A stretch of DNA of 52,050 bases from Marinoscillum sp. (GCA_024305105.1 JAMWZA010000008.1:17360-69409); one strand, 5' to 3'. Shown: positions 33,311 through 42,468, counted from the first letter of the stretch. Translations and numbers: made by a program. The notes: generated from the letters alone by a model not told the origin.

Positions 33311-33895
33311 TCAGTTTCTTCGGACCTTCACAGGATATTCTTTACTCAGATCTGGAAGGCCAAGCATCTCCTTAACTTCATGGTAATCAGACAAGTCTAC
33401 ACGTCCACTATCCCAAAAATCTCCAGGCACCACCACTACTCTCACTATCCAGTCATCAGTATCTATCGCGCCCAGCAGATCTAATGGAAACTCAGCGTCC
33501 ATGAACAATCGCACATCATACATGGAAAAATCATAGTTGTACTGTAGTGCCCCATCATCCGTTAAGATTGTTTGTGGCAGTTGTCTCCAAACTTCGACCA
33601 CTTCACCATCATTGGTCTCGTAGGTATCCCACAAAAAATACACCAATGCGACATCAGAAGCTATACCCTCAAAGTTATCTGGATATGGTAAAATCACCTC
33701 ATACTCTGGCGCCGTGAAATCTACATTTTCCCACTCAAACACGAAAGCATTTTCTGCAGCAACACCCTGAGGACCCTGCGGGCCAATAGGTCCCTGTGGG
33801 CCTGGAACTGGCAAAGGCTCAGTGGTGTAATACTCTGTGCATGAAGCAAGTAGCGTTAATATCAACAAAATCGAGGAAGTGTATAAAGCTTTCAT
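33311..33895 (-). CDS. Lipoprotein with short collagen-like stretch
   Basis: This 194-residue protein, counted from the ATG at 33895 (a longer frame from 33961 would bury the signal), has a lipoprotein signal MKALYTSSILLILTLLASC with lipobox Cys19. A short collagen-like stretch follows (PGPQGPIGPQGPQG, about 30-44) and then an acidic, beta-rich domain with many Asp, Trp and Tyr. Proteins of this build are common surface lipoproteins in Bacteroidota, with no known function. It is monocistronic and lies divergent from the cold-shock gene, 114 bp away. Confidence 0.75.
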   Translation of the reverse strand: MKALYTSSILLILTLLASCTEYYTTEPLPVPGPQGPIGPQGPQGVAAENAFVFEWENVDFTAPEYEVILPYPDNFEGIASDVALVYFLWDTYETNDGEVVEVWRQLPQTILTDDGALQYNYDFSMYDVRLFMDAEFPLDLLGAIDTDDWIVRVVVVPGDFWDSGRVDLSDYHEVKEMLGLPDLSKEYPVKVRRN

Positions 33896-33951
33896 ATCTA
33901 AGGATTTTTGGTTTCTTAAAGTGTATAACCAAACATTGTTCCAGAATTCAT

Positions 33952-33980
33952 TTTGCAGCAAGAATATTTTCTTACCTTTG
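33952..33980 (+). promoter_or_regulatory. Consensus Bacteroidota promoter of the cold-shock gene
   Basis: TTTG at 33952-33955 and TACCTTTG at 33973-33980 (exact TAnnTTTG) are 17 bp apart, a full -33/-7 match. A start near 33987 would leave a leader of about 23 bases before the ATG at 34010. Confidence 0.75.
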
Positions 33981-34009
33981 ATATAATTTTTAATCTTATT
34001 CTATTATTA

Positions 34010-34201
34010 ATGAGCACTGGTAAAGTAAAATTCTTCAATGACTCCAAGGGTTATGGTTTCATTAAAGAAGACGGAACCGACAAAGAGTACTTTGTGCACG
34101 TTTCCGGTTTGATTGATGAAGTCAGACAAAATGATGATGTAACCTTCGAACTGAAAGAAGGTAAGCGTGGATTAAATGCAATTGATGTTAAGCTCGCTTA
34201 A
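34010..34201 (+). CDS. Cold-shock domain protein (CspA family)
   Basis: This 63-residue single CSD protein has the RNP1 motif KGYGFI and the RNP2 motif YFVHVS, preceded by MSTGKVKFFND. It binds single-stranded RNA/DNA and acts as an RNA chaperone. The start at 34010 is preferred, since the longer frame from 33953 would include the promoter. The strong promoter and short leader suggest high constitutive or growth-linked expression. It is single-gene, with a good terminator whose right arm overlaps the stop codon of the convergent nitrilase gene. Confidence 0.95.
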   Translation: MSTGKVKFFNDSKGYGFIKEDGTDKEYFVHVSGLIDEVRQNDDVTFELKEGKRGLNAIDVKLA

Positions 34202-34235
34202 CAATTCGTATAAAAAAGTATTTTAATCAAAGTTG

Positions 34236-34265
34236 CCCCTGAACATTGTGTCAGGGGTTTTTCTT
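34236..34265 (+). terminator. Rho-independent terminator of the cold-shock gene
   Basis: CCCCTGA (34236-34242) pairs with TCAGGGG (34251-34257) and runs into TTTTTC. The right arm includes the nitrilase stop codon at 34251-34253. Confidence 0.85.
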
Positions 34266-35201
34266 TTTCAAGAGGTGCTGTCTTTCTTGATTTATCTCCA
34301 GTTGAAAGATATCCGGCCTGCTATAATGACCCGTACCATTTAAAAGCAATCGCTCTTTGCGTACCTGCTCCAAATCCAATTCTGCATACAGAATCGTTTC
34401 CTTACCCACCACAGGCTCCACCAGCCAACTCCCATCAGGATTAGCAATACCACTACCTCCATCTGCCATCGTACCTTTCATCTGCTCCTTTAGTAGGTCG
34501 TAGTGTGGTAAATCTTCTGTGATCTCATTGGCCGAAAATAATCCTGAAGCTGCTATTACATAGGACCTGGATTCTTTAGCAATAACCGGTATGAGGTCAT
34601 GAACATTTCGGTAATTACCCGGCCAGACGGAAACATGCAGGTTTTCCCCTTGCGCATACAAAGATGCTCTGGCCAGTGGCAACCAATTCTCCCAACAGTT
34701 AAGCCCTCCTACTTTGAAAGAACCCAGATCATGAGTAGTTAAACCATTTCCATCGCCGATACTCCAAACCGATCGCTCCTCATATGTAGGCATTACCTTA
34801 CGGTGAACGGATTGAATTTCACCTTTTTGATCCACATACACCAGAGAACAATACAAACTCTCTCCTCGATCAGAAGCGCGTTCGATAATCCCCAAATAAA
34901 CAGCGATATTTCCAGATTTCGCGGCTTTACAGACAGCATCAAGGTCACCAACTTCCACGTCCACCGCATGCTTCACATAATGTGCATACATGTTTTTCTG
35001 AACGTCGCTTTCAAATCTGGCTCCATCCGTATGCTCCACCCAAAATGGATACCCGGGCACTAGCGCCTCTCCAAACACGATGAGCTCTGTATCCTGCTCG
35101 GCTGCTTCATCAATTTTTTCGATTACTTTCTTAAGGGTGGCAGGCTTATTTAGCCAGACAGGTGCCATTTGAGCAACAGCCACTTTCAGCGTATCACACA
35201 T
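34251..35201 (-). CDS. Nitrilase / carbon-nitrogen hydrolase
   Basis: This 316-residue enzyme of the nitrilase superfamily has the catalytic triad in place: Glu45 (IVFGEALVPG), Lys135 (VHRKVMPTYEER) and Cys169 in the nitrilase signature GGLNCWENW. It hydrolyses nitriles or related C-N bonds; the CWE form of the signature and the length fit the true nitrilase branch, but the substrate is not readable from the sequence. There is no signal peptide. It shares one base with the OsmC-like gene (TAATG overlap) and so is co-transcribed with it. No strong promoter box is seen in front of the pair. Confidence 0.92.
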   Translation of the reverse strand: MCDTLKVAVAQMAPVWLNKPATLKKVIEKIDEAAEQDTELIVFGEALVPGYPFWVEHTDGARFESDVQKNMYAHYVKHAVDVEVGDLDAVCKAAKSGNIAVYLGIIERASDRGESLYCSLVYVDQKGEIQSVHRKVMPTYEERSVWSIGDGNGLTTHDLGSFKVGGLNCWENWLPLARASLYAQGENLHVSVWPGNYRNVHDLIPVIAKESRSYVIAASGLFSANEITEDLPHYDLLKEQMKGTMADGGSGIANPDGSWLVEPVVGKETILYAELDLEQVRKERLLLNGTGHYSRPDIFQLEINQERQHLLKKKNP

Positions 35202-35614
35202 TACTCAGGCCTTACGATTTTGACTCCATGTGTCATCTTGATCGACGGATCTAAGGATGCCGCTACAGAGCAGTACTTTTCAACAGCCAGGTCTACAAGC
35301 TTTTGAGCCTCTTCCTCTCCAAGGTCCGGTGACACGAACGTAAAGACAATATGAATCTCTGTAAACTTTTTTGGAATATCTTCCCGACGTACGCCTTCCA
35401 CATCACCCGAAAAATCAACCAAAGTCTTTCTGCGCTTTTTAACCATTGAGACCAGATCCACAGCAGCACAGGAAATCACCCCTGACAATAGCAGCTGCAT
35501 CGGTGACATGGCCTTTTTCTCATCGGATGGCAGCATATCTATATCTACCCGAATTCCCTGATCAGTCACAGCATAGTATTCTTCATCTGCAATGTGTCCT
35601 AACTTGATCTTCAT
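35201..35614 (-). CDS. OsmC/Ohr-family peroxiredoxin-like protein
   Basis: This 137-residue protein of the OsmC family has two catalytic-type cysteines in the expected places, Cys49 (VISCAAVD) and Cys115 (KYCSVAAS). These proteins reduce organic hydroperoxides as dimers. The pattern SPMQLLLSGVISC is typical of the OsmC subgroup. It is the first gene of a pair with the nitrilase, so the operon may combine detoxification steps. It lies divergent from aroF; the 160-bp gap contains a palindrome. Confidence 0.9.
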   Translation of the reverse strand: MKIKLGHIADEEYYAVTDQGIRVDIDMLPSDEKKAMSPMQLLLSGVISCAAVDLVSMVKKRRKTLVDFSGDVEGVRREDIPKKFTEIHIVFTFVSPDLGEEEAQKLVDLAVEKYCSVAASLDPSIKMTHGVKIVRPE

Positions 35615-35673
35615 CGTAATAATATTTTAAAATGTTATGTAATATTAAATTTTACCCCTTGAATGTTTTGATA

Positions 35674-35691
35674 ATTCTAAATATTCAGAAT
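35674..35691. promoter_or_regulatory. Near-perfect 18-bp palindrome
   Basis: ATTCTAAATATTCAGAAT is a palindrome apart from one base pair and lies between the divergent osmC-like and aroF genes, 50 bp upstream of the aroF promoter. It is a candidate regulator site for either side, or a chance A/T-rich dyad. Confidence 0.35.
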
Positions 35692-35718
35692 TTTTAGCTC
35701 ACATTTCAAGGAATCTTC

Positions 35719-35748
35719 TTGGGTAATAGCGTAAGTCCGCTACTTTTG
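35719..35748 (+). promoter_or_regulatory. Promoter of the DAHP synthase gene
   Basis: TTG at 35719-35721 and an exact TAnnTTTG box, TACTTTTG, at 35741-35748 are separated by 19 bp. The box lies 26 bp before the ATG. Confidence 0.65.
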
Positions 35749-35774
35749 CTCGTTCAAAGCAAATTTACCAGGTT

Positions 35775-36833
35775 ATGATAATTCCTAAGGAGCCAAAATT
35801 AACAAATGAGCAGTACGAGGAAATAGTTTCCATTGTGGAGGAGTATGGCTGCCGAATTCAACCTATCGAAGGACATCATAGAACGATCTATGCCGTACTC
35901 GGTGAGGAGCGAGAAACCATTATGGTCAACCGGATTCTCGGTTTTGACTATGTCGATAGATTTGATGCAGTTGACTCGCCATTTAAATTGATGGACGCAC
36001 ACTCAGAGTTGGCTCACCATAAAATCAAAATTGGTGATCACATCGTTGGTGAATCGCCATTTATTATAGCCGGACACTGTACAATCGACCCGAAAAATCC
36101 AAACATGTTTTTGGAGTCCGCACATGCAGTGAAAGAAGCTGGAGCCAAAGCCATAAGAGGTGGTGTTTGGAAACCAAGAACAATGCCTTACTCGTTCCAG
36201 GGAGATGACAGTTCCATTCAAATCTTGATGGATGCCAAAGCTCAAACAGGCCTTCCAGTAGATACGGAAGTAATGGATGAGCACCAGCTAAAACTCGCTG
36301 TGGAAGCGGGAGTTGATATTCTTCAAATTGGTGCCAGAAACGCGTTAAACTATTCTCTTCTAAAACAAGTTGGTCAGCAAACAGCAGACAAGCAAATCGC
36401 GGTACTACTCAAACGATCAATGGGTATGGGACCAATCAACGAGTTCATTGCAGCTAGTGAATACATCGCAGCTGGAGGTAATCCAGACATTATGCTTTGT
36501 CCGAGAGGTACGTCCCCAACGATGGATGGGTATAGAAACTACCCGGATGAATGTATCACTCCATTGCTTAAAGAAAAGACATGGGCCCCGGTAATCGTGG
36601 ATCCATCTCATTCTGTAGGAAGAGCTAAGTACGTTCCTTCCGCAGCTATGGCCGCTATGGCATATGGAGCAGATGGTGTGATTGTCGAGTCACACTGTGA
36701 TCCTAAAAAAGGAATCGGTGATGACCCGAAACAGTCGATCACTCCTGATGTACTCAAAAAATTGATTGATGACATCAATCAGATCTGGGAAATCAGAAAG
36801 CATTACAGAAAAGAAATGGTTGTAACGGCCTAA
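35775..36833 (+). CDS. aroF: DAHP synthase, type I-beta with ACT-like/ferredoxin-like N-domain
   Basis: This 352-residue enzyme condenses phosphoenolpyruvate and erythrose 4-phosphate, the first step of the shikimate pathway. The N-terminal 90 residues form the ferredoxin-like regulatory domain of the Thermotoga/Bacillus type. The barrel starts at PFIIAGHCTID, then GAKAIRGGVWKPRTMPYSFQG, DILQIGARN, LLKRSMGM, LCPRGTSP and VIVDPSHSVG, the conserved metal and PEP motifs. The usual pattern PFxxIAGPC has His in place of Pro here (AGHC). Feedback inhibition by aromatic amino acids is likely given the N-domain. Monocistronic, with its own promoter and terminator. Confidence 0.93.
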   Translation: MIIPKEPKLTNEQYEEIVSIVEEYGCRIQPIEGHHRTIYAVLGEERETIMVNRILGFDYVDRFDAVDSPFKLMDAHSELAHHKIKIGDHIVGESPFIIAGHCTIDPKNPNMFLESAHAVKEAGAKAIRGGVWKPRTMPYSFQGDDSSIQILMDAKAQTGLPVDTEVMDEHQLKLAVEAGVDILQIGARNALNYSLLKQVGQQTADKQIAVLLKRSMGMGPINEFIAASEYIAAGGNPDIMLCPRGTSPTMDGYRNYPDECITPLLKEKTWAPVIVDPSHSVGRAKYVPSAAMAAMAYGADGVIVESHCDPKKGIGDDPKQSITPDVLKKLIDDINQIWEIRKHYRKEMVVTA

Positions 36834-36856
36834 GTAGATAACCACCTTAAAACATC

Positions 36857-36889
36857 AAAAGCAATCCACCTGAGTGGATTGCTTTTTTT
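36857..36889 (+). terminator. Rho-independent terminator of aroF
   Basis: AAAAGCAATCCAC (36857-36869) pairs perfectly with GTGGATTGCTTTT around CTGA and ends in a seven-T run. Confidence 0.9.
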
Positions 36890-36937
36890 ATGCTTCAAAT
36901 CAGTTAACACTATCAGGTTTCCTAACGATGATGTCTT

Positions 36938-37765
36938 TTAAAGCTCTCTCACCCAGATATTTCTAAACCGCATTTTATCACTATGATCCTGCAGCACCAA
37001 CGGTAGCTTTTCAGGATGTGCTATGTAGTAAGGCGTCCCGATGAAGCAAGTTGGCCCTAGAAGCTCTACGTTATTTTGAACCAACACACCATTATGAAGT
37101 ACGGTAACTTTTGCCGGACTCACCATATTTCCGGCCTCAGAGAATTTAGGCGCCATGAAAATGATGTCGTATTCCTGCCAGTTTTCAGGTGCTTTAGAGG
37201 CATTCGCCAATGGGATAAACTGTTTGTAGATCGAAGCTGCCTGGCCATTGTTATAGGTAGGGTTTTCATAGGAATTGAGTACCTGAACTTCGTACATACC
37301 CATGAAGATCACGCCGCTATTACCGCCGGCTTGCCCGGTCTTATCTTCCGGTAAAACAGGAGCCAACCATTCCAGGTGTAGCTGCACATCACCAAAAGTC
37401 TGCTTTGTGGCGATCGAACCCGTCCCTGGATTAACCTCCAGCTCACCATTCCTTACAGTCCATTCTGCTGCCTCTCCTTCATAATCAGGATCTACCAGTG
37501 GAATCATGGCCTCAAAACCTTCCATATTGACTGGTGACCCAAACTGCGCTTTTTGCCAGCTACTGACATCTTTTCCATCAAAAAGAACGATGGCATCCGA
37601 AGGAGCACTGTTCGCATCTCCCGGATTAACTACGGGTACTTCCTTGTACAACTCCGTCACAGCCCAGGGCTGGGTTTTGCCTAATTCTTCCCAATCAATT
37701 TCCGGCAGCTGCGCCCAAAGGATTGTACCACTTAAAAACATCAAAATCGAAAAAATGCTTCTCAT
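36938..37765 (-). CDS. Secreted DUF1080 (3-keto-disaccharide hydrolase) protein
   Basis: This 275-residue protein has a Sec signal peptide (MRSIFSILMFLSGTILWAQ) and one DUF1080/3-keto-disaccharide hydrolase domain, a concanavalin-like fold: DAIVLFDGKDVSSWQK near residue 60, EWTVRNGELEVNPGTGSI, then GNSGVIFMGMYEVQVLNSYE and ASIYKQF, all core motifs of the family. Such domains cleave or bind oxidised sugars outside the cell. It stands alone, divergent from the acyltransferase gene, about 4 kb from a second DUF1080 protein in the operon at 42443-38688. Confidence 0.9.
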   Translation of the reverse strand: MRSIFSILMFLSGTILWAQLPEIDWEELGKTQPWAVTELYKEVPVVNPGDANSAPSDAIVLFDGKDVSSWQKAQFGSPVNMEGFEAMIPLVDPDYEGEAAEWTVRNGELEVNPGTGSIATKQTFGDVQLHLEWLAPVLPEDKTGQAGGNSGVIFMGMYEVQVLNSYENPTYNNGQAASIYKQFIPLANASKAPENWQEYDIIFMAPKFSEAGNMVSPAKVTVLHNGVLVQNNVELLGPTCFIGTPYYIAHPEKLPLVLQDHSDKMRFRNIWVREL

Positions 37766-37832
37766 ACTATTTTCATTTTATTGAACTCAAAACGTCTAGC
37801 AAAATAATGATCTTTATTAGATTGTGCCGCCC

Positions 37833-38705
37833 ATGAGCCGAATCATTTTTTACCTACTGATCAAACCACTCGCTATTCTGCCTTTTAACATTCTGTATGT
37901 GTTATCTGACCTCTTGGTCGTGGGTATGCGTATTTTCCCATACAGAGGTCATGTTGTTACCTGTAATCTTAAAAAAGCGTTTCCAAACAAAACCAATCGG
38001 GAAAGAAATGCAATTCAAAATGCCTTTTATCGACACTTCTGTGACCTCTTGGTAGAATCGATTAAACTGTTTAACATCACTCAACAGGAGGCTGAATCTC
38101 GATTTAAAGTAACCAACCCTGATCTGTTTGATCAATTAAGGAAGCAAAATAAAAGTGCTATTCTCGTAGGCGGGCATTACCAAAACTGGGAGTATTTCGC
38201 TGTGGCAACAGACCCACAGATTGATCACAAATTATTGGGTATCTACACTCCAATCACCAACTCCTTTATGGAAAAGAAATTCGCTGAATCAAGATCTAAG
38301 TTCGGGTTGATTCTGGTTCCCAAGAAAAAGACACGCACCTATTTTGAAGCGTATAAAGATATACTAACAGTCACCACCTTCGCTATCGACCAATGCCCAA
38401 GAAAACATCAAAAAGTCTACTGGACTGATTTTTTAGAAACAGAAACAGCAGTTCATTTCGGTGCGGAGAAGTATGCCAAAGAATACGACTATGCTGTGGT
38501 ATACGGCAGTGCCATCAAAACCAAAAGAGGACACTACGAACTCACTTTTGAACTTTTGGAGGATGTCCCTTCAGCAACTGCTGAAGGTCAACTAACAGAA
38601 ATGCACACCAAAAAATTGGAGCAGCAAATTCTTGCTGCTCCAGAATATTGGTTGTGGACTCACAAAAGGTGGAAACTCACCAAGCCGTCAGTCTCCGCTT
38701 CTTAA
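37833..38705 (+). CDS. LpxL/HtrB-type lipid A acyltransferase
   Basis: This 290-residue protein, counted from the ATG at 37833 (a GTG at 37824 would add three residues), has a hydrophobic N-terminal anchor and the lysophospholipid-acyltransferase core with the H-x4-E catalytic motif GGHYQNWE. Further blocks are TPITNSFMEKKF, FAIDQCPRKHQK and a C-terminal PEYWLWTHKRWK, as in late lipid A acyltransferases. It adds a secondary acyl chain to lipid A (or to a related aminolipid) at the inner membrane. It converges on the cytochrome c protein gene and overlaps it by 18 bp at the 3' end. Confidence 0.9.
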   Translation: MSRIIFYLLIKPLAILPFNILYVLSDLLVVGMRIFPYRGHVVTCNLKKAFPNKTNRERNAIQNAFYRHFCDLLVESIKLFNITQQEAESRFKVTNPDLFDQLRKQNKSAILVGGHYQNWEYFAVATDPQIDHKLLGIYTPITNSFMEKKFAESRSKFGLILVPKKKTRTYFEAYKDILTVTTFAIDQCPRKHQKVYWTDFLETETAVHFGAEKYAKEYDYAVVYGSAIKTKRGHYELTFELLEDVPSATAEGQLTEMHTKKLEQQILAAPEYWLWTHKRWKLTKPSVSAS

Positions 38706-40607
38706 TGAATTAATCCATGCCGCGATTTTCATTGCTTCATCTTTTGGTACCTGTGGCATTGGTGCCATTGGCGTGGCATAATTGGGCCAGTTTTCCGGTT
38801 CCGGAGAGTAGATCAACTCCACAATTCGCTCATTAGAATATCGACGTTTGGCAATATCCTTAAACGAAGGCCCTACTACTTTCATGTTCATTTTATGACA
38901 GGCACTGCAGGTGTTTTTCTGTAGTAAAGGCTTCACCTCTTCATCGCTTAGCACCGAGTTACTTGCAGTGGATACTGGTTTGGGCTTGTTAATCGGAGTT
39001 GCTTTTTTGACAGGTGTCTTTGGTCGCATGGACAGCTCCGAATCTTTCAGTTTGATGCCATCAGGAATGCTATTCAGTGTATAGTAAGCCCTTGGATGCA
39101 GTACAGGTAAAGCACCTTCAGCGGACTTCACCCCTGGTGTGTTAATCTCATGTATAAAATAGGGTCGCAAATTATCAACCACCAACCGAACACTCATCCC
39201 ATCTTCAGCCACCTTCACACCTCTGATTTTTAACGATTCGTTCTGGATAGTTGGACTGCCATAAACCGAATGGTATTTGTAGGTAAAGCTTTGACCAACA
39301 TAGCTGGCAGGATTCTTTGCAGATTCAATATCTACTGGTCTGGTAAACTCAATTTCAAACCCATCAGGTTTTGCTTTAACCGTTTTCATTTCCATTGGCA
39401 CTTTTCCGGTCCAAACCAATCGCTCAAACCCCGAATTGGCAGGTCCTGCCGACCCCCAACCTCTGTTGGTCTCGCCTACAAACAATGACCCGTCTTTTCC
39501 GAACGCCATTCGAAGGACTCCTGATTGGAAATTGGATCGAAAATCGAATGCTACTCCCTGATATTCACCATTTACTTTTTCTAATGCCACCCGCATGATC
39601 TTGCTTTGTCCCTGATCTCCAACAAAGACCTGTCCGGCAAAGGGTCCAAAACCGCCATTGGTTTCGTCTTTTAAAATCTCCGAATTGGAAACACCTAGAA
39701 TCGCGTGAGGCAACCACACCGCTGGAAGGGTAATTTCCGGAAATGTCTCACGAGCTTTTACCATGGTCAACGGGTCTTTCTCATTTTGAATATTAGCCGG
39801 CTTAATGGCGCGTCCATCATCTTTAATTCGTCGCTCATCAAACGTGCTGTAAAACGTCTCTTGATTTACTTCAACAGGCGCGTTTGGCTCATCCGACCAT
39901 TTCAGACCTGCTGGATGTCCAGTAAATGCTCCTTTTTTTACATGCCAGATAGCTCCTGAGCCAATCCAATCTCCCTGGTTATCATCATAAAATAGCTCTC
40001 CATCGATCAGCCCGATACCACAAGGAGAACGCATTCCGGTAGCCCAGGGCGTCATTTCACCATCCTGAGAAATTTTCATCGTCCATCCACGCCACTTGAC
40101 GCGACTCTCTCCTCGCCACCACTCTTCGTTACCAAAAGCAACATTAGCGGTTACATACATATTCCCTTCTGAGTCAATCTTAGGTCCGAACGAATACTCG
40201 TGATAGTGACCAGAAAGTGGCCATGAGAATACCGTTTCATAAACGTCAGCCATTCCATCTCCATTGGAATCCTCCAACCGAGTCAGCTCACCTCGCTGCG
40301 CTGTAAACAAAGAGTTTTGGTAATGGGCCAACCCCAGTGATTCGTGCAAACCCTGCGCAAACAAGGTAAATCGGGGCACCTCACCTGCTCGCATGTACGG
40401 ATTTTCTACCATCCAAACATCTCCTCTTCGGGTAGAGATGGCTACTCTTCCATCAGGCAAGGTTGCCAAACCACCAACCTCCAGAAGTACTCCTTCCGGT
40501 GCCGGAATCGTGACCATTTGGTAATAATCTTCTTCCACTGGCTGGGCAAACGCCAGCATAGAAACGAGTGAAAGACTAAATGCAGCTATGTAGTTTAATA
40601 ATTTCAT
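38688..40607 (-). CDS. Sorbosone-dehydrogenase-like beta-propeller with C-terminal cytochrome c
   Basis: This 639-residue secreted protein has a signal peptide (MKLLNYIAAFSLSLVSMLAF), a six-bladed glucose/sorbosone dehydrogenase-like propeller (about 30-420, with GGLATLPDGRVAISTRRG, NGDGMADVYE, GNMYVTANVAFG and VFVGDQGQSK) and a short beta domain. A c-type haem domain ends it, with CSACH (567-571) and the distal ligand probably in YATPMAPMP. It is predicted to oxidise a sugar or polyol in the periplasm and pass electrons to haem. It follows the DUF1080/PA14 protein by 12 bp in one operon. Quinone cofactor binding is inferred from the family, not seen. Confidence 0.85.
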   Translation of the reverse strand: MKLLNYIAAFSLSLVSMLAFAQPVEEDYYQMVTIPAPEGVLLEVGGLATLPDGRVAISTRRGDVWMVENPYMRAGEVPRFTLFAQGLHESLGLAHYQNSLFTAQRGELTRLEDSNGDGMADVYETVFSWPLSGHYHEYSFGPKIDSEGNMYVTANVAFGNEEWWRGESRVKWRGWTMKISQDGEMTPWATGMRSPCGIGLIDGELFYDDNQGDWIGSGAIWHVKKGAFTGHPAGLKWSDEPNAPVEVNQETFYSTFDERRIKDDGRAIKPANIQNEKDPLTMVKARETFPEITLPAVWLPHAILGVSNSEILKDETNGGFGPFAGQVFVGDQGQSKIMRVALEKVNGEYQGVAFDFRSNFQSGVLRMAFGKDGSLFVGETNRGWGSAGPANSGFERLVWTGKVPMEMKTVKAKPDGFEIEFTRPVDIESAKNPASYVGQSFTYKYHSVYGSPTIQNESLKIRGVKVAEDGMSVRLVVDNLRPYFIHEINTPGVKSAEGALPVLHPRAYYTLNSIPDGIKLKDSELSMRPKTPVKKATPINKPKPVSTASNSVLSDEEVKPLLQKNTCSACHKMNMKVVGPSFKDIAKRRYSNERIVELIYSPEPENWPNYATPMAPMPQVPKDEAMKIAAWINSLRSGD

Positions 40608-40619
40608 AATGAATGTCGT

Positions 40620-42443
40620 TTACCAGATGATAGCGTATTTGATTGGGTTGGAATCGATCGGAAGGACCAACTTGGTTACTCCGTCCTCCTGAATGATTTC
40701 CGGGCTTTGGCCAGACATCAACTCAATGTAATATTCCTTATCGCCTACGGCATACAGACCGTTCTCCATTCGCTCAATTGCCGAAGACTCTGTTACCTCG
40801 AATCGGCCAGAAACCCCAGTTAGGCTCACTTCTCTAATAACCTTACTGTCCGACTCAGATACCTGATCGCTTACCTGCTGGCCGTTGACTTCATAGTTGA
40901 ATGTCGGGAATCCAGTTTCTGAATCTACGGTGTATCCTTTGGATCGTATCTCTCCAGCTATTGATTGCCCCAGATACAAGTACTGGATCATGCCAAGCGG
41001 TCTGAACGAACCATCGCCACGGTCATTCCACATAGGTGTAGCGTTCACAAAATCACCCTTCCAAACACAAGCCAGATTTCCTTGCTGCAAGTCATAAACA
41101 TAGTTGACCCCTGTCGGTGATCCAACACCAATTGAATGAGTAATTCGTCTGTCCCGATCTCCTTCAAAATCCAAGAAAGCTCGAAGAAGTCTCGGCTGGC
41201 TTCCTTGCGGACGAATCAAAATGGGTGCAACAGCCGATACACTAGAAGGGTGCGAACTAAATGCACTCAATGCCTTCTCATGTCCTGTAGGAGAGGAAAT
41301 TGTCAAACCAAGGAACGGGTCCATCCACGACCTGGTCTTGAAATACATGAACTCAATCGGATATTCGCCAGCTTGCAGGTTTTTCGTTCCGCTGAAGTTT
41401 CTCCAGCCACTAGCTACTTCTTCACCAGCCACTTTGAGTAGTGCCTGACCTCCTACAGAAGCAGAAAAGATATAGTCGGCATCTTCAGTTATCTGGAGTG
41501 TCCCTTTATACCTTATCGCAAAGTCATTCTCACGATTTGCAATCTCCCAGGTAAGCTCACTTTGCTGACCAGTAGTCACTGGATTATCTGCAGCAAGTAC
41601 TTCCGAGAAAGTCTCAAATGTTCCGTGAAAGACTTCATATGTAATGTCTGACAACTCTGTATCCAAATCATGCATCAGCTTGTATTTGAAATTACGAATA
41701 GCGACAGCACCATGGTCTCCCTGAATCATGATAGGCCCCATGGCCACTTCATTGTTTTGCACCGGACCACCAGTAAGTAAAGGGATTTCCACATTATCAT
41801 GAATGGTTACTCCATTCAATATGGCTTTTACAATTCGTGCGTTTTCGATCTTGTCACCCGACTCATCAAACCGGGGAGCTCGAAAGCTAACCTGCAGGCG
41901 TTGCCAGAGTCCCGGAGCCTTTGCTGCATTGGTCAATGGTGCTTTGCCCATGTAGCTTTTGTCTGGGGCTGATTCCCAGTTACGGTAGATTCCGCCGATA
42001 TCAGAATACTTCGGGCTCCTGACACCATAGCTATCAAATAGTTGTATCTCATACCTGCCCTGCAGGTACAGTCCTGAGTTAGAACCTTTGGGTAACATAA
42101 CCTCCAGATCAAGCTCAATATCGCCATGCTCCCATGAGGTCAGTAAATTACTTTTCTTATCTTCTGAAGGTAAATTGACCAGAATGCCGCTACCTGACTC
42201 TACCATGACGGCTTGACGTGACGCAGGCTGATTCTTCTTTCTCCTTTTCTGAGTAGATTCAACATTCTCCTGATGAATATCGACATAAGGGTCAATGGTT
42301 ACTTCCCCAACATTCTGCCAGTTGCCCGACTGAGATTGGAAATCAGATAAATCCGTCAATTTTAGCTGGGTGTATCCGTTAGATTGGGCTAACAAAAAAT
42401 GAGACACCAGACTTACCAGTATCCCGATACATAATTTCTTCAT
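40620..42443 (-). CDS. Secreted DUF1080 protein with PA14-like domain
   Basis: This 607-residue secreted protein has a signal peptide (MKKLCIGILVSLVSHFLLAQ). A DUF1080-type concanavalin-like domain follows (about 25-260, with GDIELDLEVMLPKGSNSGLY, LQGRYEIQLFDSYG, LWQRLQVSFRAPRFDESG and KAILNGVTIHDN). Then comes a PA14-like beta domain (about 265-395: FAIRYKGTLQITEDADYIFS, then GEYPIEFMYFKT) and a C-terminal domain (about 400-607) that I do not recognise by name. The first two parts suggest binding or cleavage of sugars. It is the first gene of a two-gene operon with the cytochrome c propeller protein, under a good promoter. Confidence 0.85.
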   Translation of the reverse strand: MKKLCIGILVSLVSHFLLAQSNGYTQLKLTDLSDFQSQSGNWQNVGEVTIDPYVDIHQENVESTQKRRKKNQPASRQAVMVESGSGILVNLPSEDKKSNLLTSWEHGDIELDLEVMLPKGSNSGLYLQGRYEIQLFDSYGVRSPKYSDIGGIYRNWESAPDKSYMGKAPLTNAAKAPGLWQRLQVSFRAPRFDESGDKIENARIVKAILNGVTIHDNVEIPLLTGGPVQNNEVAMGPIMIQGDHGAVAIRNFKYKLMHDLDTELSDITYEVFHGTFETFSEVLAADNPVTTGQQSELTWEIANRENDFAIRYKGTLQITEDADYIFSASVGGQALLKVAGEEVASGWRNFSGTKNLQAGEYPIEFMYFKTRSWMDPFLGLTISSPTGHEKALSAFSSHPSSVSAVAPILIRPQGSQPRLLRAFLDFEGDRDRRITHSIGVGSPTGVNYVYDLQQGNLACVWKGDFVNATPMWNDRGDGSFRPLGMIQYLYLGQSIAGEIRSKGYTVDSETGFPTFNYEVNGQQVSDQVSESDSKVIREVSLTGVSGRFEVTESSAIERMENGLYAVGDKEYYIELMSGQSPEIIQEDGVTKLVLPIDSNPIKYAIIW

Positions 42444-42468
42444 ATATACTTGCTACATTTTTGGAATG

